Positions 27,443 through 35,489 of a stretch of 64,000 nt of DNA are shown here, piece by piece. The stretch's first letter is position 1. Each line of letters opens with the position of its first letter. The position numbers and the translations under genes are program-made. The DNA is from Sulfurovum xiamenensis. GTDB taxonomy: Bacteria > Campylobacterota > Campylobacteria > Campylobacterales > Sulfurovaceae. Below the pieces are notes generated by a model. The model did not search any database. It was not told the DNA's origin and saw only the letters and a program-made list of their open reading frames with translations. The stretch is from contig NZ_JAQIBC010000003.1 in NCBI RefSeq assembly GCF_030347995.1, forward strand, positions 124,001 to 188,000. The letters run 5' to 3'.

Positions 27443-28200
27443 TGTTTTACCTTACTGAACAGTTTTTCTCGATCCAGGGTGAAGGTAAATACGCCGGGGT
27501 GCCTTCGTACTTTTTACGTACAGGCGGATGTAATTTGAACTGTCCCGGTTTTGGTGCCAGTTATGAAGTCAACGGTGAAGTACGTTATGGCTGCGATACC
27601 TATTTTGCTGTAGACAGTGCCTATGCCAAATCCTGGATAAAAGTAGATGAGAGCAAAACACTGATCGACAAACTTCAAAATGAATTCACCCATATAGGCT
27701 ATAAACCGCATGTGGTCATTACAGGCGGTGAGCCCTTAATGTATCATAGTGATAAAGTGTTTTATGCAGTCATTGAGTGGTTAGTTTCGGAAGGGATAGA
27801 GGTCACTTTTGAAACCAATGGTACGATCGAAATAGATTTTGAAAAGTATCCTGCCTACAGCTCCTGCATCTTTGCACTCTCTTTAAAGTTGGCCAATTCA
27901 GGTGAACCTGAAGAGAAGCGTATTATCCCTCAGGCACTTCGATCCATACGAGATCATGCCAAAGAGTCTTTTTTGAAATTCACCATCGATGCGGAGCTGG
28001 TCAAGACGTCCGCAGAGGATGAGATAGCATCCATCCGGCAGATACTGCCTGAGCTTCCGGTCTATTGTATGCCTGTGGGTGAAAGCAGGAATACGATTTG
28101 GAAAAATGACAAAGCAGTGTTTGAATTCTGTATGAGACATAATTTTAGGTACAGTGACAGATTGCATATACGTGTTTTTGATACCACACAGGGTGTATAA
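27442..28200 (+). CDS. queE: 7-carboxy-7-deazaguanine synthase with an insertion in the radical SAM motif
   Basis: 252 residues. QueE converts 6-carboxytetrahydropterin to 7-carboxy-7-deazaguanine for queuosine. N-terminal FFSIQGEGKYAG and TGGEPL are diagnostic. The cluster cysteines are C30 and C34 (GGCNLNCPGFG) and C51 (YGCDTY), giving CX3CX16C instead of the canonical CX3CX2C. The 14-residue insertion keeps the CDT residues that normally follow the third Cys. Similar spacing is, from memory, found in Campylobacter QueE, so it is a clade feature, not damage. Read with moaA and before queD. Confidence 0.93.
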   Translation: MFYLTEQFFSIQGEGKYAGVPSYFLRTGGCNLNCPGFGASYEVNGEVRYGCDTYFAVDSAYAKSWIKVDESKTLIDKLQNEFTHIGYKPHVVITGGEPLMYHSDKVFYAVIEWLVSEGIEVTFETNGTIEIDFEKYPAYSSCIFALSLKLANSGEPEEKRIIPQALRSIRDHAKESFLKFTIDAELVKTSAEDEIASIRQILPELPVYCMPVGESRNTIWKNDKAVFEFCMRHNFRYSDRLHIRVFDTTQGV

Positions 28201-28260
28201 CCTAAATTTTAGCTAGCTTGGTTAAAATCAGATTAATATACTCCTATTTGAGGAAGAAAG

Positions 28261-28842
28261 ATGTTGATCAGAAAACTTTTTAAATTTGAAAATGCGCACA
28301 TTGTACGAGATTGTACCACACAGCGCTGCAGCGAAAATATCCATGGGCACTCTTATAAAATTGAAGTACTTTTAGAGTCAAACTATCTTGATGCCGGACA
28401 AATGGTGTATGATTTTGGACTGACCAAACGGGTTATCAAAGAGCTGATAGACTCGTTTGATCATGCGATCACACTTTGGTCCAAAGATGATACAAAGTAT
28501 GTAGAAGCGATGAAAACCTATAGTAACAGATGGGTGGAACTGCCTGTTTCCCCTTCAGCCGAACAGTTTTCCCGTGTGATCTACCTGATGGTGGAACGTG
28601 TTTTGGCATGTACAGATATGCAAAATGGAGAGAGGGAAGTAAAACTTCACAGTATCATCGTACATGAGACCGACACGGGATATGCACAAGGGTTCAAAGA
28701 AGATGCCCATAGTGAACTGATGGGAACGATCAAGCTTGAAGATATCGTATTCTCTCCTCAAGTACAAAAGGAATGGAGCGACAGTGCACTTTGGGAAAAA
28801 CTGCTGAATCATATTCACATTAAAAATCCAAAAAAAGTGTAG
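28261..28842 (+). CDS. queD: 6-carboxytetrahydropterin synthase
   Basis: 193 residues, longer than the 120-140 of typical QueD. Zinc histidines H13 (FENAHIV), H28 and H30 (IHGHSY). C23 (QRCSENIHGH) fits the catalytic Cys. A DHAITLW block and an HETDTGYA segment also match the family. The extra length lies in the middle and in a C-terminal tail (KIPKK-type basic end). It makes the substrate of QueE, its upstream neighbour. GAGGAA site before the ATG. Confidence 0.92.
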   Translation: MLIRKLFKFENAHIVRDCTTQRCSENIHGHSYKIEVLLESNYLDAGQMVYDFGLTKRVIKELIDSFDHAITLWSKDDTKYVEAMKTYSNRWVELPVSPSAEQFSRVIYLMVERVLACTDMQNGEREVKLHSIIVHETDTGYAQGFKEDAHSELMGTIKLEDIVFSPQVQKEWSDSALWEKLLNHIHIKNPKKV

Positions 28843-28856
28843 ATCCTTTTTTTTGG
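28828..28856 (+). terminator. A/T hairpin at the queD end
   Basis: CCAAAAAAA pairs with TTTTTTTGG around a loop holding the queD stop. It is A/T-only apart from the closing CC/GG and overlaps the next promoter. Confidence 0.4.
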
Positions 28857-28857
28857 T

Positions 28858-28863
28858 TATAAT
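28858..28863 (+). promoter_or_regulatory. -10 box for the lipoprotein cytochrome
   Basis: Perfect TATAAT (in GGTTATAATAG), 33 bp before the ATG at 28896. Confidence 0.65.
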
Positions 28864-28895
28864 AGTAGCTGAACGAAAGAAAGAAGGAAAGAAAT

Positions 28896-29459
28896 ATGAA
28901 GAATAGTACATTACTTTCTCTTGTAGCAGCAGCAGTGTTGTTTACAGCATGTGGAGAAGAGACTCAAAAAGTGGCAGCGGAAGTGAATACGACCAAAGTA
29001 GCAGAAGCAGTGAAAAAAGATACTATCAATGCTGTAGAATCGGCGAAGAGCAAAATAACTGAGGTGGCGGAAGCAGCAAAAGTCGAAGTAAAAGAGATGG
29101 CGGATATAGCAGCAGAAAAGGCAGAAGTGGCAAAAGAAACAGCGGCATCCAAAGTAGCTGAAGCAGCGGCAGTCGTGGAGGAAAAAGCAGCAGCGATGAC
29201 AGCATCTGCAACACCTGAAGCCCCGGCAGCCTATGCAAAATGTACAGGGTGTCATGGTGCAAACGGTAAGACCAAAGCCCTGGGTAAATCAGCGATCATA
29301 GCCGGTCAAGACAAAGAGGCACTGATCACTTCTCTCAAAGAGTATAAAGCCGGTACCAAAAATGTAGCGGGTATGGGTTCACTTATGAAGGGTCAAGTAG
29401 CAACGATGTCTGATGAAGAGATCGAAGCAGTAGCGGAGTATCTTTCACAAATCAAATAG
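28896..29459 (+). CDS. lipoprotein cytochrome c on a long helical stalk
   Basis: 187 residues. A lipoprotein signal ends in LFTAC (Cys 19). Residues 22-110 are almost entirely Ala, Glu, Lys and Val in heptad-like repeats (KVAEAVKKD, KITEVAEAAK, EKAEVAKETA), predicting one long alpha-helix or coiled coil. The C-terminal 75 residues are a class I cytochrome c with CTGCHGANG (C116-H120) and a Met in SLMKGQ as likely sixth ligand. The layout suggests a haem domain held on a lipid-anchored stalk in the periplasm, able to shuttle electrons between bc1 and cbb3. AAGGAA before the ATG. Confidence 0.88.
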   Translation: MKNSTLLSLVAAAVLFTACGEETQKVAAEVNTTKVAEAVKKDTINAVESAKSKITEVAEAAKVEVKEMADIAAEKAEVAKETAASKVAEAAAVVEEKAAAMTASATPEAPAAYAKCTGCHGANGKTKALGKSAIIAGQDKEALITSLKEYKAGTKNVAGMGSLMKGQVATMSDEEIEAVAEYLSQIK

Positions 29460-29464
29460 CTTAT

Positions 29465-29481
29465 AGAGGGTAAGTCCCTCT
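29465..29481. terminator. short two-way terminator between the cytochrome and moeA
   Basis: AGAGGG-TAAGT-CCCTCT hairpin with a short T-run, between convergent genes. Confidence 0.55.
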
Positions 29482-29487
29482 TTGCCA

Positions 29488-30705
29488 TTAAAAGGTAAAA
29501 AAGTCTTCCTTTTGTGAAGCGGTCAATTCCCAATTGATCGGTAGTATCTTCACCATTCTGCCTTTTTCAAGCACCGAGATCTCCGGTGTGGTAATAAGCA
29601 TGGCATTGGCTTGTTCCAAGGGGGAGATCATTCCTGGAAGCTGTTTTGTGAACGGCATAAATGTCTCTCCGTCAAAGATACCTAGACGTACGGTATGTTT
29701 ACCTGCCCTTAGTGTGAAGTCTTCTCTCATTTGTGTGGATATCGTATGGTGATAATGGGCCTTCATACCTGACATTTTACGTATGGCAGCACGTACGAAC
29801 ATCTCATAATTTACCATCGATGCAAGTGGGTTCCCGGGCAGATTGATCACAACAGTCTCTCCTATGGTCCCAAACGCAGTTGGTTTCCCCGGTTTGATAT
29901 CTACTTTGTCAAAGTGCAGTGTCATACCCAGGTTTGTAAAAGCTTCTTTGGTAAAGTCTCTGTCCCCCATACTGATACCGCCGGATGTGATAATGATATC
30001 CGCGTTCAATGCAGACTTGATAGCAGAGGTCAAAGACTCTAACGTGTCACCAGAACTTCCTATGTATTCTACTTCGCATCCCAGTTCTTTGGCACGTGCC
30101 AGGAACATAGGCGTATTTGAGTTGTAGAGTTGGTGTGGAGCTATTTTTTCGTAGTGTGGACGTAGTTCATCTCCTGTACCAAATACCGCCACTTTGATCT
30201 TGCGTGTTACACGCAGATGGGTCACTCCCTGGCTGGCAAGCAATGCGATGCTGTATGCCGTGACCTTCTCTCCCTTATGTAAGTAGACAGAACCACTCTT
30301 AATATCTTCACCCGCACGTCTGATATGACCATCTTTTTTGATCTCTTCTGGTAGGGTGACCTGTGTGCCAATGACCGTGGTATTCTCTATGGGGATGATA
30401 GCTTCACAACCATCTGGGATCGGTGCACCCGTCATGATCTTGATGGCCTTTGTAGGCTGAAGTGTCATTTGGGGGTCATCACCGGCATAGATCACATCTG
30501 TACACTCCACAGTACTGTTCGCATCGGCACATTTCACGGCATAGCCATCCATGGCAGAGTTGTCAAAACGCGGGAGATCAAATGTAGCGATGGAGTCTTC
30601 ACTCATCACACGTCCTAATGCCATCTCTATAGGTATGACCTCAGAGTTTACCACAGGGGTATTTTTATCAATAATATCAAGTGCTTGGGTGATGGAAACC
30701 GGCAT
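29488..30705 (-). CDS. moeA: molybdopterin molybdenumtransferase
   Basis: 405 residues. MoeA inserts molybdate into adenylylated molybdopterin. Typical blocks are RFDNSAMDGYA near residue 45, GAPIPDGCEAIIP, the MoCF-fold motif TSGGISMGDRDF, and LPGNPLASMVNYEMF. The length matches the family. Alone on the minus strand, 3 kb from moaA. It could supply the formate dehydrogenase. Confidence 0.96.
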   Translation of the reverse strand: MPVSITQALDIIDKNTPVVNSEVIPIEMALGRVMSEDSIATFDLPRFDNSAMDGYAVKCADANSTVECTDVIYAGDDPQMTLQPTKAIKIMTGAPIPDGCEAIIPIENTTVIGTQVTLPEEIKKDGHIRRAGEDIKSGSVYLHKGEKVTAYSIALLASQGVTHLRVTRKIKVAVFGTGDELRPHYEKIAPHQLYNSNTPMFLARAKELGCEVEYIGSSGDTLESLTSAIKSALNADIIITSGGISMGDRDFTKEAFTNLGMTLHFDKVDIKPGKPTAFGTIGETVVINLPGNPLASMVNYEMFVRAAIRKMSGMKAHYHHTISTQMREDFTLRAGKHTVRLGIFDGETFMPFTKQLPGMISPLEQANAMLITTPEISVLEKGRMVKILPINWELTASQKEDFFTF

Positions 30706-30733
30706 ATTGAACCTTTAGAATTAAGTTAGGTTG

Positions 30734-30739
30734 ATTATA
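30734..30739 (-). promoter_or_regulatory. -10 box for moeA
   Basis: TATAAT on the minus strand (GTTATAATC), 29 bp before the moeA start. Confidence 0.55.
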
Positions 30740-30750
30740 ACTAAATAGGG

Positions 30751-30756
30751 TATAAT
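30751..30756 (+). promoter_or_regulatory. -10 box for the 30793 membrane protein and rsmE
   Basis: TATAAT in GGGTATAATCC, 37 bp before the ATG. Confidence 0.65.
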
Positions 30757-30792
30757 CCACTTTTAAACAAATAAAAATTACAGGAAATTCAT

Positions 30793-31218
30793 ATGGTTGA
30801 AGAGATGTTAGCCGCACATAGTATTTTAGTGAAAGTCTTTTTGGGCTTTTTGGTTGGAGGATTATTGATTCCGATGATGACAGCAAACAATCCATTGGGA
30901 TTCAGAAAAGCAAGTTTTATCTATACGATGATCTTTCAGGCACTGGCTACCATGATAGCATTTGCTGGTATCGTGGCTGTGTTTACAGGTGATCTGGGTT
31001 GGTCGGTAACGACGATCATCATGGTCGTGGTCTGGGCGGTATTGATGTATATAGAGATCAAGAAGTATAAGCTGATCAAAATAGCCAATCTAGACAATGC
31101 TGAGGCGCACAAGTTGCTCAAAGGTGCATTTTTGAAAATATCTTTCGTGCAGATCCTACTGGTGGTTGTGATGATCGTACTGATGGTCCTTAAAGCCAAA
31201 GGTGTGATAGCACTGTAA
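30793..31218 (+). CDS. four-helix integral membrane protein, unknown function
   Basis: 141 residues, mostly hydrophobic, with four predicted membrane helices (about 12-30, 45-65, 70-88, 115-137) separated by a charged loop (EIKKYKLIKIANLDN). I do not recognise a named family, although similar proteins beside rsmE would be expected in this phylum. AGGAAA ribosome site. Followed 2 bp later by rsmE, so cotranscribed. Confidence 0.8.
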   Translation: MVEEMLAAHSILVKVFLGFLVGGLLIPMMTANNPLGFRKASFIYTMIFQALATMIAFAGIVAVFTGDLGWSVTTIIMVVVWAVLMYIEIKKYKLIKIANLDNAEAHKLLKGAFLKISFVQILLVVVMIVLMVLKAKGVIAL

Positions 31219-31220
31219 AC

Positions 31221-31889
31221 ATGTTATATCTTTATCAGAAAGAGGCAGGTCAGCCTCAGCTTACCCTGCTTGGAGACGAGCATCGTTACATTTTTAAAGT
31301 ACGAAGACATAAAGTAGAGGATACCTTGTATCTTCGTAACCTTGAAGATGGACTACTGCATCGTTATCTGATCACTTACATGGATAAACGTTCCGTGATA
31401 CTTGAACTGCAAGAGAGTCAAACACTTGAGATCAAAGCAAAAGTATCACTGCATATAGGCTGGTGTGTGATCGACCCTAAAAATATAGAAAAAGTGCTTC
31501 CGTCGTTGAATGAAATGGGTGTAGAAAAGATCACTTTTATCTACTGTAAACGTTCTCAAAAAAGTTTTAAAGTCGATTTTAAACGACTGGAAAAAATACT
31601 TTTCAACTCTTCTCAGCAGTCAGGAAGATCCGAATTGATGCAGTTGGAAATGGCGGATGACCTGGAGACGTTTTTAGAGAAAAATCCTCATAGCAAGATG
31701 TTGAACTTTTCAGAGAATCATTGTGTTTCAAATGAAGGTATCGATACGATAGTCATTGGGTGTGAAGGGGGCTTTCATGAAGAGGAAGTCGCACTGTTCA
31801 AAAAGAGTGATATTGTAGGTTTTGACACCCCGCTTGTATTAAAAAGTGAGAGTGCGGCATGTGCAGTTGCGGCGAAAGTGCTGTTGTAG
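31221..31889 (+). CDS. rsmE: 16S rRNA (uracil-1498-N3)-methyltransferase
   Basis: 222 residues, SPOUT-class methyltransferase acting on U1498 of 16S rRNA. Hallmarks are the PUA-like N-terminus (HRYIFKVRRHKVEDTL), the EMGVEKITFIYCKRSQKS block, and the knot motif IGCEGGFHEEEV with a C-terminal LKSESAACAVAAKVLL. Slightly short of the usual 240 but complete. Confidence 0.94.
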   Translation: MLYLYQKEAGQPQLTLLGDEHRYIFKVRRHKVEDTLYLRNLEDGLLHRYLITYMDKRSVILELQESQTLEIKAKVSLHIGWCVIDPKNIEKVLPSLNEMGVEKITFIYCKRSQKSFKVDFKRLEKILFNSSQQSGRSELMQLEMADDLETFLEKNPHSKMLNFSENHCVSNEGIDTIVIGCEGGFHEEEVALFKKSDIVGFDTPLVLKSESAACAVAAKVLL

Positions 31890-32046
31890 ATTTTTAGCAC
31901 TTGGCTTGTATCATGTTGAAACATTTTGGCATATTATGTTTTGATTAATACTTCTTGGATATACTCATCATTCTATTTTTTAGATTCGCTCATCTGGGTT
32001 TCGATCCTATGAGTAGATGAGACGATATGACAACAAAGGAAATGGT

Positions 32047-32793
32047 TTGAAGTTACCAAATTTTTTATGGGAATATGGCGAAAAAGTCCCAGGATATGAT
32101 GTTGGCGTGATCAATGAACGAGAGGCACGGGCTGGTGCAGGTATACTCGGTATGTTGGGAATGATCGTTATTTTTGTCGGTATTGGTTTTAACCACACAA
32201 TAGTGGCAAGGGTCTATCTGGCATTTTTATTTCTTGATTTTACCGTCAGGGTCATAAACCCGAGCTACTCTCCCTCTTTGCTTGTGGGAAAATTTTTTGT
32301 ACAAAATCAAAAACCGGAATATGTGAGTGCATTACAAAAACGTTTTGCATGGACGATGGGATGGTTTATCGCCCTTCCTATGGTATGGTGGTTTGTGATA
32401 CACTGGGACATCTCTTTTTACAAAGTATTGATCTGTGTACTTTGTCTTCTTTTTACATTTTTGGAGAGTGCTTTTTCGATCTGTGTAGGGTGTAAATTCT
32501 ATAAAATTTTTACCAAACTAGATCCGGTACATTGTCCCGGAGGTGTGTGTGAAGTACGAGCAAAAGAGCCGATACAGATGTTCAACCCTGTTCAAAAAGT
32601 GATCACTGCTTTAACGATGATCGGACTTGTTGCGGGAACCTATCTTTTCATAGCGAATTCAGAGCCTCAAACCTTCTTTGGTGAATTCCTGCATGAAGCG
32701 GTATTGACCGATGCACAGTTGCAGCAGGAGAAAGATGAAGCGTATGAAAGAGAAGCCGCTGCTGCTTTTGCAGATGATGATGAGGATTGGTAG
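32047..32793 (+). CDS. DUF4395 membrane protein
   Basis: About 248 residues. The DUF4395 pattern is clear: FLWEYGEKVPGYDVGVINEREARAGAGI near the start, then paired membrane helices and the RVINPSYSPSLLVGKFFV block, and a second helix pair ending CVGCKFYKIF. A fifth hydrophobic segment and an acidic end (DDDEDW) follow. I chose TTG at 32047 because AAAGGA precedes it at good spacing; an in-frame ATG at 32017 without a ribosome site is the alternative. Function unknown. Confidence 0.85.
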   Translation: MKLPNFLWEYGEKVPGYDVGVINEREARAGAGILGMLGMIVIFVGIGFNHTIVARVYLAFLFLDFTVRVINPSYSPSLLVGKFFVQNQKPEYVSALQKRFAWTMGWFIALPMVWWFVIHWDISFYKVLICVLCLLFTFLESAFSICVGCKFYKIFTKLDPVHCPGGVCEVRAKEPIQMFNPVQKVITALTMIGLVAGTYLFIANSEPQTFFGEFLHEAVLTDAQLQQEKDEAYEREAAAAFADDDEDW

Positions 32794-32852
32794 AGGCTTG
32801 TATGCTCCTGATGGGCAGAGAGGCGTTTTATAATTTTTTAAAACTATTTGGG

Positions 32853-32858
32853 TATAAT
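32853..32858 (+). promoter_or_regulatory. -10 box for rpmE
   Basis: TATAAT in GGGTATAATTT, 120 bp before the rpmE ATG, implying a long leader. Confidence 0.65.
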
Positions 32859-32865
32859 TTCGCCC

Positions 32866-32977
32866 TATATTGTCTCGCCTGAGAGCGTTGCAATGCCCCT
32901 TTTTTCTGAAAAAGGAAGAGTCATCGGCTAGAGCAGGTTAGTTGCCTGACACACAAAATAAACTAAAAGGTTAGAAA
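32866..32977 (+). promoter_or_regulatory. putative structured leader of rpmE (L31)
   Basis: About 112 transcribed, untranslated bases. Visible stems: TCTC-GCCT-GAGA near its start, CCTTTTT-TCTG-AAAAAGG at 32898-32915, and a CAGG...CCTG pairing at about 32934-32948. L31 leaders that bind L31 are known in several phyla; this could be the Campylobacterota counterpart. Base-pairing was read by eye only. Confidence 0.5.
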
Positions 32978-33178
32978 ATGAGAAAAGAAATTCACCCAGA
33001 TTATGTTGAGTGTAAAGTTACATGTGCTTGTGGTAACACATTTCAAACAAAAACAAATAAAGAAGCGTTAAGTATTGATATTTGTAACGAATGTCACCCA
33101 TTCTTTACAGGTTCTGAAAAAATTCTTGATGCTGCTGGTAGAGTAGAGAAGTTCAAGAACAAATATAAATTAAGTTAA
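32978..33178 (+). CDS. rpmE: 50S ribosomal protein L31, zinc-binding type
   Basis: 66 residues. MRKEIHPDY start, then four zinc cysteines: CACG (with the [10 protein letters not shown] context) and CNECHPF. The [17 protein letters not shown] block closes the family signature. Presence of the cysteines marks the zinc-dependent (C+) form. AAGG site. A 10-bp hairpin follows. Confidence 0.99.
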   Translation: MRKEIHPDYVECKVTCACGNTFQTKTNKEALSIDICNECHPFFTGSEKILDAAGRVEKFKNKYKLS

Positions 33179-33185
33179 TCTTGAT

Positions 33186-33211
33186 AGCATAGAGAGTATG
33201 TTCTCTATGCT
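33186..33211 (+). terminator. hairpin after rpmE
   Basis: Perfect 10-bp stem AGCATAGAGA / TCTCTATGCT with a 6-base loop, 7 bp after the stop. It lacks a T-run. Confidence 0.55.
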
Positions 33212-33280
33212 TGCAGTCATGCTAAGTTTGCTTTCTCTTTAAGCACTCACTTATACGCTTCATACATTAAAGTATTTACT

Positions 33281-34096
33281 ATGTTAACATTTATTCCCAC
33301 CCCCATTGGAAACCCCCAAGATATTACGATCAGAGCGATGAAGCTTTTTGAAAAAGCTGAACTCTTTTTATGTGAAGATACACGTCAGACCAAACGACTT
33401 TTGCGTCTGCTCGAAGAGCGGTTTGATATGATGTATCCTGATGCATCGTTCTACTCTTTTAATGAACATAATGGAGAAGAGAGACTTGAGGAGTTTGGCA
33501 GCATTTTAGGGGACAAAGAAGTAGTATATGTCAGTGATGCGGGTATGCCGATCATCTCTGATCCCGGACAGATCCTTGTTGCTTATGCACAAGAAAACAA
33601 CATACCCTACGATGTGCTTCCTGGGGCATCTGCAGTGACCACAGCGTATGCAGCAAGCGGTTTTGAAGAGGGAAAATTTCTTTTTTATGCATTTTTACCG
33701 CACAAAGGCAAAGAGAGAAGTACCGCACTGAGTGAAGCGATGAGCAATGGCTACAACACCGTATTGTATGAAGCCCCTCACCGTCTGGAAAAACTTTTAA
33801 ATGAGATCGTGATACTCGATGAGGATAGAGAACTTTTTCTGGCAAAAGAGATCAGTAAAAAATATCAAAGATACTATCGAGGTACAGCTAAATCACTCAA
33901 TGAAGAATTCAAAGAGTTGAACATACGCGGTGAATGGGTAGTGATCATCAAAGCCCAAAAAAGTATAGAAAAAAGTCTTAGTTTTACCGAAGTCTTAAGT
34001 TTGGACCTACCCCCAAAACCTAAAGCGAAACTGCTTGCACAGCTTAGTGATAAAAGTGTCAAAGAGTGGTATAGTGAACTCACACAAACTACTTAA
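33281..34096 (+). CDS. rsmI: 16S rRNA (cytidine-1402-2'-O)-methyltransferase
   Basis: 271 residues of the tetrapyrrole-methylase fold. N-terminal FIPTPIGNPQDITIRA, EDTRQTKRLL, SDAGMPIISDPG and LPGASAVTTA are the RsmI signature blocks; AKEISKKYQ lies further on. It 2'-O-methylates C1402 near the ribosomal P site. The start ATG has a weak ribosome site. Followed by rlmB. Confidence 0.96.
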   Translation: MLTFIPTPIGNPQDITIRAMKLFEKAELFLCEDTRQTKRLLRLLEERFDMMYPDASFYSFNEHNGEERLEEFGSILGDKEVVYVSDAGMPIISDPGQILVAYAQENNIPYDVLPGASAVTTAYAASGFEEGKFLFYAFLPHKGKERSTALSEAMSNGYNTVLYEAPHRLEKLLNEIVILDEDRELFLAKEISKKYQRYYRGTAKSLNEEFKELNIRGEWVVIIKAQKSIEKSLSFTEVLSLDLPPKPKAKLLAQLSDKSVKEWYSELTQTT

Positions 34097-34163
34097 CACT
34101 GTAAAAGCAAAAAAAAGGTAAAATCACTCAATTAGTAACTAGGATAAAAAGGTTATCATTTTT

Positions 34164-34850
34164 ATGATTATATATGGAAAACAAGTCTGTTTGCATGCTC
34201 TGGAGCAGCATTCGGAGAAAATAAAAACTGTCTATGTTGCTAAGAAGGGAATACTTCCTAAAGAGCTGTTCCATAAATACCATAATAGTATTAAGTTTTT
34301 AGAAGAGAAGTGGGCCCAATCTATGAGTAAGGGCGGAAATCACCAGGGAATACTGGTTGAGATGGAAGCATTTGAACAAAGCACTCTGACAGAGATCAAA
34401 AAAAATGATTTTATTGTTGTACTGGATGGTTTAACAGATGTGGGGAATATAGGGGCCATTGTAAGGTCTGCTTATGCACTCGGTGCGGATGCTGTAATTT
34501 CGGCAGGGGTCAAGCAGCTTAATTTTGCTGCCATTGCACGTACAAGTTCCGGTGCTATGCTGGATATGCCCTTTATGATCTCAGCAAATATTTTAGATAC
34601 ATTTAATGAACTTCAGCAACTTGGATTTACTTTCTATGGTGCCTCGATGGATGGAGAAAATGTACAAGAGATGACATTTGACACCAAACGTGTACTTGTG
34701 TTGGGGAGTGAAGGCAAAGGACTTTCCAAGAAGGTCATAGCTAAACTGGATCATAGGGTATCGATAGAGATGAAACATGCATTTGACTCATTGAATGTGA
34801 GTGCAGCCGCAGCGATTTTAATACATAGGATGGGTTATGCAATTAAATGA
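34164..34850 (+). CDS. rlmB: SpoU-type 23S rRNA/tRNA 2'-O-ribose methyltransferase
   Basis: 228 residues. Short N-terminal substrate domain, then SPOUT motifs: LDGLTDVGNIGAIVRSA (motif 1), VLGSEGKGLSKKV (motif 2) and SLNVSAAAAILIHRM (motif 3). RlmB is the nearest named member; the exact nucleotide cannot be read from the sequence. Overlaps the next gene by 14 bp. Confidence 0.88.
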   Translation: MIIYGKQVCLHALEQHSEKIKTVYVAKKGILPKELFHKYHNSIKFLEEKWAQSMSKGGNHQGILVEMEAFEQSTLTEIKKNDFIVVLDGLTDVGNIGAIVRSAYALGADAVISAGVKQLNFAAIARTSSGAMLDMPFMISANILDTFNELQQLGFTFYGASMDGENVQEMTFDTKRVLVLGSEGKGLSKKVIAKLDHRVSIEMKHAFDSLNVSAAAAILIHRMGYAIK

Positions 34851-35433
34851 GATACTTGAAGAAAATACGATAAAAAGTATCAGTCAAAAGACAAAGATAT
34901 CTGAAGAGAATCTTGAAAATCTTTTGGCTGCAAATTTTGATGCAATAAAAAAGATCAAAGCCTTAGGTTTTATCTCTATTCTAGAACGAGAGTATAAAGC
35001 AGATCTAAGTCAGTTAAAAGAAGAAGCATTGGCCTATTACTCGAATGAAAAAGAAGAGAAAGGTTTTACTGTAGTGCATCCTATGGATGAAGAGAAAAAA
35101 GGGAAATCAAAATTGTTTTTATTTCTTGTCTTGGCTCTTTTGGCGTATGCTTCTTGGTATTTTTTTACACAGTTCGATAAAAACCATTTGAGTGGGCTCA
35201 TCCCCTTTATCGATGAACAAAAGATAGAAAATACTGTCATGGATAATGAAGAAAATAAAGAAGAGATGAGCATAGAAGATCTCAGTATTGCCAATGTGGT
35301 TGTCAGCAATATGGATACAAACAGAGTAGTAGAAGAAACAGTAGAAGATGTTGTTCCTAAAGAGCATATAGAGAGTGGTAAAGCCATGGTGGAAGAAGGA
35401 AATGTTTCGACTGAACCTGTAAGCCAATTTTAG
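34837..35433 (+). CDS. RodZ-like helix-turn-helix protein with one membrane helix
   Basis: 198 residues. N-terminal helical domain (LEENTIKSISQKTKISEENL, with a GFISILEREYKADLS block at about 48-62) that resembles the RodZ-type HTH. One membrane helix follows (about 89-108). The rest is an acidic, low-complexity tail with repeated Glu and Val. Such proteins tie the cytoskeleton to the envelope, but the family match here is loose. The start overlaps rlmB. Confidence 0.7.
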   Translation: MQLNEILEENTIKSISQKTKISEENLENLLAANFDAIKKIKALGFISILEREYKADLSQLKEEALAYYSNEKEEKGFTVVHPMDEEKKGKSKLFLFLVLALLAYASWYFFTQFDKNHLSGLIPFIDEQKIENTVMDNEENKEEMSIEDLSIANVVVSNMDTNRVVEETVEDVVPKEHIESGKAMVEEGNVSTEPVSQF

Positions 35434-35489
35434 TACTGTCTGGATGGGACTAATGATAAAAATGAAAAAAAATGTAAAGTGAGTAAAGC

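Noticed and set aside
28911..29255. Cys- and Phe-rich minus-strand frame over the cytochrome stalk
   Set aside because: It is the antisense shadow of the Ala/Glu/Lys repeat codons, with no ribosome site.
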